DNA from: FW021-bin31 sp964422465
GTDB taxonomy: Bacteria > Bacteroidota > Bacteroidia > Chitinophagales > Chitinophagaceae
NCBI GenBank assembly: GCA_964422465.1
Contig: CAYRBD010000063.1
Coordinates: 1 to 18,750, forward strand
Direction: 5' to 3'
DNA length: 18,750 nucleotides
Each line of letters starts with the position of its first letter. Position 1 is the first letter of the stretch. The notes under the pieces were generated by a model. It saw only the letters and a list, made by a program, of their open reading frames with translations, made no database searches and was not told the origin of the DNA. Made by a program: the position numbers and the translations under genes. This document shows positions 8,487 to 14,807 of the stretch, in pieces.

Positions 8487-8696
8487 ATGACACAGCAAAC
8501 TCCAACGCTCGGCCTATCATTCTTTGTAAAAAAGTATAAAGTCAAAGAAGGAACGACACCTCTCTATCTGCGCATTTCCGTCAATGAAACCGTATCCAAG
8601 GATGCAGAGGCATACCAAAATAACAACGACACAAATCTACACGGAAGTAGATAAGAAAAATCGGTGCGGATAGATACGGCGCGAAAAGAATATTGA
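8487..8696 (+). pseudogene. Degenerate tyrosine recombinase (integrase) with large internal deletion and frameshifts
   Basis: From ATG 8487 the frame reads MTQQTPTLGLSFFVKKYK, then EGTTPLYLRISVN, the N-terminal arm-DNA-binding domain of Bacteroidota phage-type integrases ('SFF.KK......PIYLRI.V'). It then jumps directly to ETVSK, part of the C-terminal catalytic signature normally about 300 residues later (ETVSKMLGHTxxxTTQIY). One extra base near 8600-8601 shifts the frame. The +1 frame from 8602 reads HTKITTTQIYTEVDKK, containing the catalytic tyrosine codon (TAC 8638-8640). A second extra A in the run 8655-8660 and a missing pair of bases near 8672 again break the frame; the third frame ends DTARKEY and stops at 8694-8696. 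Reassembling the frames gives a coherent integrase tail, so this is a deleted, frameshifted relic of a mobile-element integrase. It cannot be functional. Confidence 0.8.
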
Positions 8697-8827
8697 ACCG
8701 GAGAAGGTAGAAATTACGTCTTTAAAGAGCGCTATTGTCCCGGATGAAAAGAAAAATATGACTCACTCCAAGGGGGAAAGGTTTGTAGCTGTAAGAAATC
8801 TATATTCATGGGGAAATAAATTTTAAA

Positions 8828-8868
8828 AAACAGCCAAATAATATCGTAAATAATGTTTCGAAACAGCC
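8828..8868. repeat. Direct repeats flanking a 12-bp perfect palindrome
   Basis: AAACAGCC occurs at 8828-8835 and 8861-8868. Between or overlapping these are two copies of AAATAAT (8836-8842 and 8848-8854) and the perfect palindrome TGTTTCGAAACA (8854-8865). The cluster lies downstream of the recombinase relic. It could be part of an old attachment or excision region or an operator, but chance is possible in AT-rich DNA. Confidence 0.4.
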
Positions 8869-8949
8869 TGGTTCAATTCCTCTGTTCGTTTCATTTTATT
8901 TATGTAGGAAACGGAATACAGATAGTCTCTAACCATTTGATACTCAAGG

Positions 8950-8968
8950 ATATTTTCTTAGAAAATAT
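8950..8968. repeat. 19-base perfect inverted repeat
   Basis: ATATTTTCTTAGAAAATAT consists of two perfect 9-base arms around a single central T. With a one-base centre it is a DNA-level dyad, suited to a dimeric DNA-binding protein, rather than an RNA terminator hairpin, and it has no following T run. No gene start is placed sensibly next to it. Confidence 0.45.
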
Positions 8969-9201
8969 AACAAAAAGCGGAACGAAATGGAACGCTTGCT
9001 CTCATTGGCTTCATAATAAAATTCACTTGTAAATAATCCTATTTGAAAGAAGTACAAAATGACGAAATAATCAGTTTTGTTAGCGTGCCAAAAAAAAGGC
9101 GAGCATTTGCTTCCGACTGCTGCGACACGATTTTTTCCAAATATACGCAACGCAACTTATCCATTTATAAACGTTTCTACCCGTTTAATCATAGCACTAC
9201 C

Positions 9202-11235
9202 CTATTTTGCCAATGTACCCGAAGGCAGGGCTAATGGTTTTCCGGTTTTTACCGGTACACCAAAATCGGGAGTTCCATCAGTATTCCAGGTAAAGGGCTG
9301 CATCCTTGGAGACCGGTGTCCACCACAACCAGCACCCGAAAAACTGTTGGCATGATACAGAATCCAATCCTGACTGCCATCGGGAGATTTAAAAAAAGAA
9401 TTGTGACCTGGTGCAAATACGCCACTTTCTTTTGATTCTTTAAAAACCGGCTTGGGGTATTTTTTCCAGGAAGCTGCACTCAATAAATTGGCGGGGTTGA
9501 TCAGTTTCAGCATACCAAGGGCATAAAAATCGGTCCAGCATCCACTGGCAGAATACACCAGAAAAAGGTCCTCCCCATGTTTTAAGATTTCAGGTCCCTC
9601 ATTTACATTCACATGTGGCGGAATTTGTCCCGGCAAATCCCCATGTTTTTCCCATGCATATTCAGGATAAGAGATCATTACTCGTTGCCCCTCAATAGTC
9701 CAGGGATTTTTCATTCTGGCTATATAAATATTTTGCTGCCCGTTGGTATCGCCTTCCCATCCACTCCAGATCATATACCATTGATTTTTATATTCAAAAA
9801 CAGAAGCGTCAATCGCCCATTTATCGGATGAATCTGTTATTTCACCCTTAAATGTCCAGTTTCCTGTCGTAGGGTCGGCTGCCTTATTTTCCAGGACATA
9901 AATGCGATGATTTTCATTCTTCCCGTTATCAGCCGCAAAATAAACATACCAGTTACCCGCTATAAAATGCAGTTCAGGCGCCCAGATATCATGGGAGTAT
10001 GAAGTATGGGGAACCGCTTTCCAAATCGTTTTTTTCTGTGCATTCTCCAATGTAGCCAGGTCATTTGTTTTCCATATCACCAGCCGGTTACCCATGGTCT
10101 GCATATAATAGTAATACCCCTCATGAAAAAGGGCCCAGGGATCCGCCCCTGAGGGTAAAATTGGATTGGTAAAGGTCGTCTCTTTTTGAGGAGTGTAGGT
10201 CGGGCTGCCCTCTGCTACTTCCGGCCAACCATTTACAAACCTGATCCTGTCGCGTAGCATTACCCTGCCGTATTTTTTTTGTTGAAAATGAGTTTTGGGA
10301 ATAGCATGATAATACATCCATAAGTTACCCAACCCATCTTTCACGACAGAATTATGTCCCGGCGCAATCCATTGATCATTAGCCTCCAAAATCACACTGC
10401 TGCCGGTTTGATGGGCTTCGCTGTACCGGATAAAAGGGCCTTCAGGGTTTTTGGAACGTGCTGCCATTACTGCATAGTGCGCATGAATTCCACAACAGTT
10501 ATCACCTGAATAAAACATATAATAATACCCCGCATGATAGGTAATCCATGGCCCTTCAATGAGTTTATCATAATCTTTATCCTTATCCGGTTCCAGTGCG
10601 ATTTTTGCCTTTGAACCCGATGCAAAATGCAGCCAGTCATCACTCAATTGCTGTACCCTAATAGGTTTAAAATCCGATCCCCAATACAAATAATGTTTAC
10701 CACTCACCGGGTCCTCAAAAGCCATGGGATCCAATACCTCAAACTTTTTACCGCAAATTAAAGGAGTATCTATACTGACGAACGGCCCCCGGGGATAATC
10801 GGAAACGGCTATCCCTATTCCCATTCCCAGGGTATCTGCATCCGATTCCGCAGCATAATATAACAGGTATCTTTTTTTCACTTTATCATATACCACATCC
10901 GGCGCCCAAAATTTATTGGATTGCCTTGCCCATTCCGGCTTATTGGGTAAGGCATCTCCTAACCAATTCCAATGGACCCCATCCGCTGAGGAGGCTAGCT
11001 GAATATGCACATATTTACCTTTAAAATGGGTATTGGTAGCATAAGCATAAAACATTCCATCGGGGGTACGGATGACGGTTGGGTCCGGGAAATCTCGGTT
11101 CAATACAGGGTTTTGCCAGCTATTTGTTTGGCTCGTTTTCCCCGATTGTGCAAAGACTTTAGCAGTTGAGAATCCAACCCCCATGCACAGCAAAATAACC
11201 AGGGTAAACCGGTTTGTAATATTTAAATTTTTCAT
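9202..11235 (-). CDS. Exported tandem double-GH43 glycoside hydrolase
   Basis: GH43 enzymes are inverting five-bladed beta-propeller hydrolases, mostly alpha-L-arabinofuranosidases, endo-arabinanases and beta-xylosidases. The 677-residue protein has a Sec signal peptide (hydrophobic 11-25, likely cleavage after VFA at 29). Two complete GH43 modules follow. The first (about 40-350) has the general base Asp51 in RDFPDPT, the pKa-modulating Asp169 in LDPMAF and the general acid Glu227 in IEGPW. The second (about 355-677) has Asp365 in GADPW, Asp476 in IDASVF and Glu546 in NEGPEIL. Both triads are present, so both modules may be active. It is the last gene of the minus-strand array, two bases after the CobW gene. 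Exact linkage and sugar specificity cannot be read; an arabinan or arabinoxylan side-chain role is inferred. Confidence 0.92.
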   Translation of the reverse strand: MKNLNITNRFTLVILLCMGVGFSTAKVFAQSGKTSQTNSWQNPVLNRDFPDPTVIRTPDGMFYAYATNTHFKGKYVHIQLASSADGVHWNWLGDALPNKPEWARQSNKFWAPDVVYDKVKKRYLLYYAAESDADTLGMGIGIAVSDYPRGPFVSIDTPLICGKKFEVLDPMAFEDPVSGKHYLYWGSDFKPIRVQQLSDDWLHFASGSKAKIALEPDKDKDYDKLIEGPWITYHAGYYYMFYSGDNCCGIHAHYAVMAARSKNPEGPFIRYSEAHQTGSSVILEANDQWIAPGHNSVVKDGLGNLWMYYHAIPKTHFQQKKYGRVMLRDRIRFVNGWPEVAEGSPTYTPQKETTFTNPILPSGADPWALFHEGYYYYMQTMGNRLVIWKTNDLATLENAQKKTIWKAVPHTSYSHDIWAPELHFIAGNWYVYFAADNGKNENHRIYVLENKAADPTTGNWTFKGEITDSSDKWAIDASVFEYKNQWYMIWSGWEGDTNGQQNIYIARMKNPWTIEGQRVMISYPEYAWEKHGDLPGQIPPHVNVNEGPEILKHGEDLFLVYSASGCWTDFYALGMLKLINPANLLSAASWKKYPKPVFKESKESGVFAPGHNSFFKSPDGSQDWILYHANSFSGAGCGGHRSPRMQPFTWNTDGTPDFGVPVKTGKPLALPSGTLAK

Positions 11236-11237
11236 CT

Positions 11238-12314
11238 TTAAATTTCTATTCTATGGTCCGGATTGGGAAATCCGGGTTGAAAAGCGGCGCTATTTTTACT
11301 TTTTATTTTGCAAGCTGTTTGCTTTTCTATTTCAACTACAGCCTCCGAAAAAAGTTTTTGTAACGCTCCCGGATCAGTTTGTATTCTCGCATTCACTAAT
11401 AAAATAATTGTTCGCATATTCATTATGGATTGCGTCTGTTTCAAAGCCGGTTCGTTGAGCGAAGTAAAACTTATTTTTCTTTGCCACTGTCCGGATTTCA
11501 TAAGGAATTTTAAATGCCCGATCGGATATTTTTTAAGTTGTACTTTTTTATATAACCGATTAATTAATAGCGTAGCGGTCTCCAGGGCCCGATCAGGTTC
11601 AGAATCAATTTCAAATTCCTCATCCAGCCACGCGAGTTTTGCCTCCCCTGAACCATACTGCTCATAATCTATTTCCAGTGATTTTCTTTTGCTCACAGGA
11701 TTAAAATGCTGCAACGCATGCAGCCATTTCTTGATATCCACCCTCTGCAATGAATTCTGAAATAAAATTGGTATTTCCGGTAGTGTTCTTTTCAGCATTC
11801 CACTTACTTTCATCCTTTCTGCTTCCCATAACAAATCTGTTTTATTAACTATCAGCAGGTCGGCCTCTTCCAGTTGCTTTTCATAAATATATTGTACGTC
11901 TTCATCAAAATATAAAGGCTTGCCGGCAGCCATCTTCAACAAAAGAGCAGCATCGGCAAATACTGAATACACAATTTCAAGATCAGGATAAAATTTTAAT
12001 AATGGTTTGATTACAGTAGCTGTGATATCCGTACAGGAGCCCACTGATTCAGCAAATAAAATTTCCGGCTTCTCGGATACCTCCAAAGAACGAATGGCCT
12101 TTTCCAGTTGGGTATAGTTACAACAAAAGCAACCTTTAACCACTTCTCTGTTCGGTATTCGGAAGCCTTTCAAAAACGCACTATCCACCAGCTTCGTACC
12201 TTGATCATTTGTAATAACGCCCAGGCGAACCTTTCCGGATAAAACAGAACACGCCTGTTGAATCGCCGTTGTTTTCCCACTCCCCAGAAACCCGCCCAAT
12301 AAGAAAAGTTTCAT
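11238..12314 (-). CDS. CobW/P47K family (COG0523, G3E) metal-chaperone GTPase
   Basis: COG0523 proteins are cytosolic GTPases that bind Zn, Co or other metals and deliver them to client enzymes. The 358-residue product opens with a Walker A loop GGFLGSGKTT (7-16). It has the family's metal-binding CxCC motif as GCFCCN (Cys62, Cys64, Cys65), a switch-like ESVGSCTD in place of the usual ESTGxxxP-type sequence, and the guanine-specificity motif NKTD (157-160). The C-terminal third (about 250-358) corresponds to the less conserved CobW C-terminal region, and I see no histidine-rich metal-sensing stretch. Its ATG overlaps the stop of the upstream GH5-like gene by one base (TAATG), and the GH43 gene starts two bases after its stop, so it is translationally coupled inside a glycoside hydrolase operon. 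The client enzyme and metal are unknown. Confidence 0.9.
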   Translation of the reverse strand: MKLFLLGGFLGSGKTTAIQQACSVLSGKVRLGVITNDQGTKLVDSAFLKGFRIPNREVVKGCFCCNYTQLEKAIRSLEVSEKPEILFAESVGSCTDITATVIKPLLKFYPDLEIVYSVFADAALLLKMAAGKPLYFDEDVQYIYEKQLEEADLLIVNKTDLLWEAERMKVSGMLKRTLPEIPILFQNSLQRVDIKKWLHALQHFNPVSKRKSLEIDYEQYGSGEAKLAWLDEEFEIDSEPDRALETATLLINRLYKKVQLKKYPIGHLKFLMKSGQWQRKISFTSLNEPALKQTQSIMNMRTIILLVNARIQTDPGALQKLFSEAVVEIEKQTACKIKSKNSAAFQPGFPNPDHRIEI

Positions 12315-13510
12315 TAATTTATTTTTGTTTCAGTTACTCCTGTCAGCCGCCTTATTAAATTTACTTCCGCTGTATCATAGGGTTTACCATTCTCATAAAA
12401 AATATCATGAAACCAAACCTTAGGCGGAGCCGTGTATTTTTTAGTCCAGCTATCCCAGGGATAGATAGTTTGTGTCTTCCCCTCCACAAAACCCCAGTTG
12501 ATAGCTCCAACATGCTCTTTTTTAAAGTAAGGCAGTATGTTCTCAAAAGTACTTCCGGTAGGCCGAGCCATGTATTCTGAACAGATAAGGGGCCGCCCGT
12601 AACGTTGAAGCTCCTCCACCTTTTTTCGGGTAATCCGTAGGGAATCATAGCTATGAAAAGAGATCACATCTGAATGATCAAACATAAACCGATCCATCGG
12701 ATCTAGTTTAGCGGTATCAGACCAGTTGCGGTGCCAGGGCGCCACCGTCAGCGGCTGGGAAGGGTTCACTTCTCTTGCCCATTTGAATGCATCTTTCAAA
12801 AGGATAAACGAATATTTATACTTTTCTTCAGGGGAAAGCCCTTTTGGAAATCGCCCGCCATTGTCATTATCCGGTTCATTAAAAAGGTCCCATACTTTCA
12901 CACGTGGGTCTTTGCTAAAATGACGCATCACACCCTGCAAATAATCTTTCAACTGACCATATTGAGTGGTATCCGAAAGAATTTCAGCTCCAGGGCTCTG
13001 AACCCATCCGGAATTGTGCACATGGGGAACCGGCGCCGGTTGTTTACCCATTTTCGGAAATGGATTCCATACGCCATCAAAAAATACAAACATGGCGCCT
13101 ATGCCATGCCGATCCGCAATTGTCAAAAACTGATCCATTCGATTTAGGAATCCTGCAGAATCCTGCTTCCATAGTAAATTATGCAAGAAAACCCGAACCA
13201 CGTTGAATCCTAACCCCTGTGCCCAGCCCAATTCTTTGTCAATACGGGCAGTATCAAAAGTAGCAGCCTGCCAAAACTCCAATTCGTTCACGGCATAGGC
13301 CGGTGTATAATTGCATCCGATCAACCATCCACCCTGCTGCTGATACCATTGACCGGCTTTTTCAGCAGGCCAGCGTGTAGCTATGGCAGAAACAGTATCT
13401 TCCTGATTATTGGAAGAGGTGGATGTATTATTGCAGGAAAAATTCAACAGCAGGCAGGCAGTTATACAAAATAAAGTGGCTGATTTTACTAAAGAGGGGT
13501 TACTTTTCAT
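12314..13510 (-). CDS. GH5-like (clan GH-A) glycoside hydrolase lipoprotein
   Basis: The 398-residue protein is a retaining TIM-barrel hydrolase of clan GH-A, similar to proteins often labelled cellulase-family or 1,4-beta-xylanase. It has an N-terminal lipoprotein signal (hydrophobic 10-25, probable lipidated Cys26 in NFSC followed by an Asn/Ser-rich linker; Cys19 in ITAC is an alternative). The barrel shows 'GFNVVRVFLHNLLW', 'WDLFNEPDND' with candidate acid/base Glu212, a 'SFHSYDS' strand, and 'PLICSEYMARP' with candidate nucleophile Glu312. The 100-residue spacing suits strands 4 and 7 of the barrel. The absence of an aromatic-rich carbohydrate-binding module suggests a small oligosaccharide or side-chain substrate. 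It lies 58 bases after the GH172 gene and overlaps the CobW start by one base. The substrate is not determined. Confidence 0.85.
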   Translation of the reverse strand: MKSNPSLVKSATLFCITACLLLNFSCNNTSTSSNNQEDTVSAIATRWPAEKAGQWYQQQGGWLIGCNYTPAYAVNELEFWQAATFDTARIDKELGWAQGLGFNVVRVFLHNLLWKQDSAGFLNRMDQFLTIADRHGIGAMFVFFDGVWNPFPKMGKQPAPVPHVHNSGWVQSPGAEILSDTTQYGQLKDYLQGVMRHFSKDPRVKVWDLFNEPDNDNGGRFPKGLSPEEKYKYSFILLKDAFKWAREVNPSQPLTVAPWHRNWSDTAKLDPMDRFMFDHSDVISFHSYDSLRITRKKVEELQRYGRPLICSEYMARPTGSTFENILPYFKKEHVGAINWGFVEGKTQTIYPWDSWTKKYTAPPKVWFHDIFYENGKPYDTAEVNLIRRLTGVTETKIN

Positions 13511-13568
13511 GTTAAAACTTTTAAATTGAGGGGGTAAAATACCATATATCTTTAAGTATTTCTCATCT

Positions 13569-14753
13569 TCATGGAATAGATTGATGGTCGGTATCCCTTA
13601 TTCGGTACCAGTCCACCAGTTTATCTTTTGGAGGCAGTGTAAAGGCTAACTTAGTTGCTTCCGCCTGATACCAATAAGCCGTAGAGGAAAATTTAAACTC
13701 CTGCAATTGTTCTGCAGGCCGGGGATTAATAAAGGCCATCTCAATACTCTTATCAAACCTGACAGCATCTTCTTCATGAAAACGGTACATCGTAATCATA
13801 GAACGCAAAGCATCTTTAATCGGAACACCATGATACATTCCATCAAATGGCCCGTCTCTAAAATACCAGCCTCCGCCAAAATAATCTTCCAACCCTGTGC
13901 CGGTGAAAGTCGGTTTGGTAAGATTGTCGGTATCAATATAAAAATACTCCGGAGCTTCCAGAAAAGATAAATAATTCTTGGGTTTCCCCTGCATAGAAAG
14001 ACAACAACCTACATACTGTCCCCGGCCTTTTGTTTTAAGAACAGTTAAAGGCTCGCCACCAGGGTTTGTACCTGAATTATAAAGACAATGAAAACGGCCT
14101 GACTCCTCGGGCAAAGTATCTAATGCCCGGTAATTGGCATTTAGAAAAACATAAGGAATAACTTTGTCATGCCTGTTTTCCACTTCAATACGTACACCTT
14201 TTGAAAAAGGCATTGGGAAATAATTATAAAATCCACCGCTGGACATACCAAGGAACTTAGACAGGTATTGTTTGTATTCGCATTGGCCGACACCGAAGAA
14301 GTCTCCTATGGGTGCTTCTACAGAAGGATAGTCTTTTCCATCCCAATAAATACGAAGGATTAATTTTTTCAAAATGGTTGGATCGGTATAAGTGTCAGGT
14401 TCCCAATACATCCAAAACCAACCTGAAATAGTCATCCACATCCTGGAAATAATGCCCGTTCCCTGATAATGAACCAGATCTTTCTTTTCTCCTGGCTGGA
14501 TGGGATAGGCCTTTTCTTTGGTTCCCGGATCAAAAGTAGTAAACTGCCGGGAACGACCTGGACGGTTTATGGTTGCTAACGAAGGGAAAGTGTGATCTGC
14601 TCCGGGCGTATTAGTTGGAAATCTCTCTTTCCCATGAACAACCCCGGGTATGGCTGCAAGGGCCGACCAGGAGGCTACAGCGCCCAAAACTTTACGGCGG
14701 GATATCCCTTTACCGGTATTTTTCCCGGAAAATGAAATGTGGCGTTCAGACAT
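13569..14753 (-). CDS. GH172 family (DUF2961) glycoside hydrolase with Tat signal
   Basis: DUF2961 proteins were reclassified as GH172, retaining enzymes acting on furanosides such as alpha-D-fructofuranosides and alpha-D-arabinofuranosides. The 394-residue protein shows the family core: 'GTGIISRMWMT', 'EAPIGDFFGVG', 'YNYFPMPFSKGVRIEVENR', 'FYIDTDN' and 'GTGLEDYFGGGWYF'. Glu289 of GTGLEDYF and a glutamate just before FYID (Glu269 or Glu266) are the likely catalytic pair. The N-terminus carries a twin-arginine signal, ISRRKVLGA (Arg19-Arg20), then a hydrophobic stretch and a possible cleavage after VHG at 41, so export of a pre-folded protein is predicted. It lies 54 bases after the GH92-like gene and 58 before the GH5-like gene, in the same array. 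The family is firm; furanoside specificity is inferred from characterised members. Confidence 0.9.
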   Translation of the reverse strand: MSERHISFSGKNTGKGISRRKVLGAVASWSALAAIPGVVHGKERFPTNTPGADHTFPSLATINRPGRSRQFTTFDPGTKEKAYPIQPGEKKDLVHYQGTGIISRMWMTISGWFWMYWEPDTYTDPTILKKLILRIYWDGKDYPSVEAPIGDFFGVGQCEYKQYLSKFLGMSSGGFYNYFPMPFSKGVRIEVENRHDKVIPYVFLNANYRALDTLPEESGRFHCLYNSGTNPGGEPLTVLKTKGRGQYVGCCLSMQGKPKNYLSFLEAPEYFYIDTDNLTKPTFTGTGLEDYFGGGWYFRDGPFDGMYHGVPIKDALRSMITMYRFHEEDAVRFDKSIEMAFINPRPAEQLQEFKFSSTAYWYQAEATKLAFTLPPKDKLVDWYRIRDTDHQSIP

Positions 14754-14807
14754 GTTTTTTGTGTTTTATATTTCTTAAGGTTCAAAAATCCATCTAATTC
14801 TATAGCC

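Larger units (their letters stand above)
8414..9201. other. AT-rich intergenic scar without an intact gene
   Basis: This 788-base stretch between oxyR (ending rightward) and the GH43 gene (ending leftward) contains no complete gene I can support. It holds the degenerate tyrosine recombinase at 8487-8696, then an open stretch of 50 codons (8674-8826) with no credible early start and no recognisable homology. Short palindromes and direct repeats lie around 8828-8868 and 8950-8968, followed by AT-rich filler. Both flanking operons converge here, so a transcription terminator is expected. The T run at 8438-8446 and the A run at 9090-9097 (T run on the minus strand) lack strong GC stems. The region looks like the remains of an inserted mobile element. 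Confidence 0.7.

Noticed and set aside
8674..8826. 50-codon open stretch after the recombinase relic, with an internal ATG at 8758
   Set aside because: No credible start near its beginning, no recognised motif and a relic context. It may be leftover coding sequence of the lost element but cannot be called a gene.
8865..8884. GGTTCAATTCC resembling a tRNA T-loop, as a possible tRNA fragment at an attachment site
   Set aside because: The flanking bases do not form the five-base T stem (GCCTG versus CTCTG), and no acceptor or anticodon arm is present.
9090..9116. Minus-strand T run downstream of GH43 as an intrinsic terminator
   Set aside because: The best preceding stem is three base pairs with mismatches outside it, too weak to call.
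8944..9150. 68-residue minus-strand reading frame
   Set aside because: It lies in AT-rich filler, has phenylalanine-rich composition without recognisable motifs, and its start falls upstream of the -7-like element that might otherwise serve it.
9043..9355. Plus-strand frames at 9043-9234 and 9077-9355
   Set aside because: Both run into the 3' end of the strongly supported GH43 gene on the opposite strand and show no protein-like signature.
14754..14807. Internal promoter before the GH172 gene (GATTTTTG on the minus strand)
   Set aside because: It has one mismatch in the -7 element and no TTG at the -33 distance; the gap is short enough for simple operon read-through.
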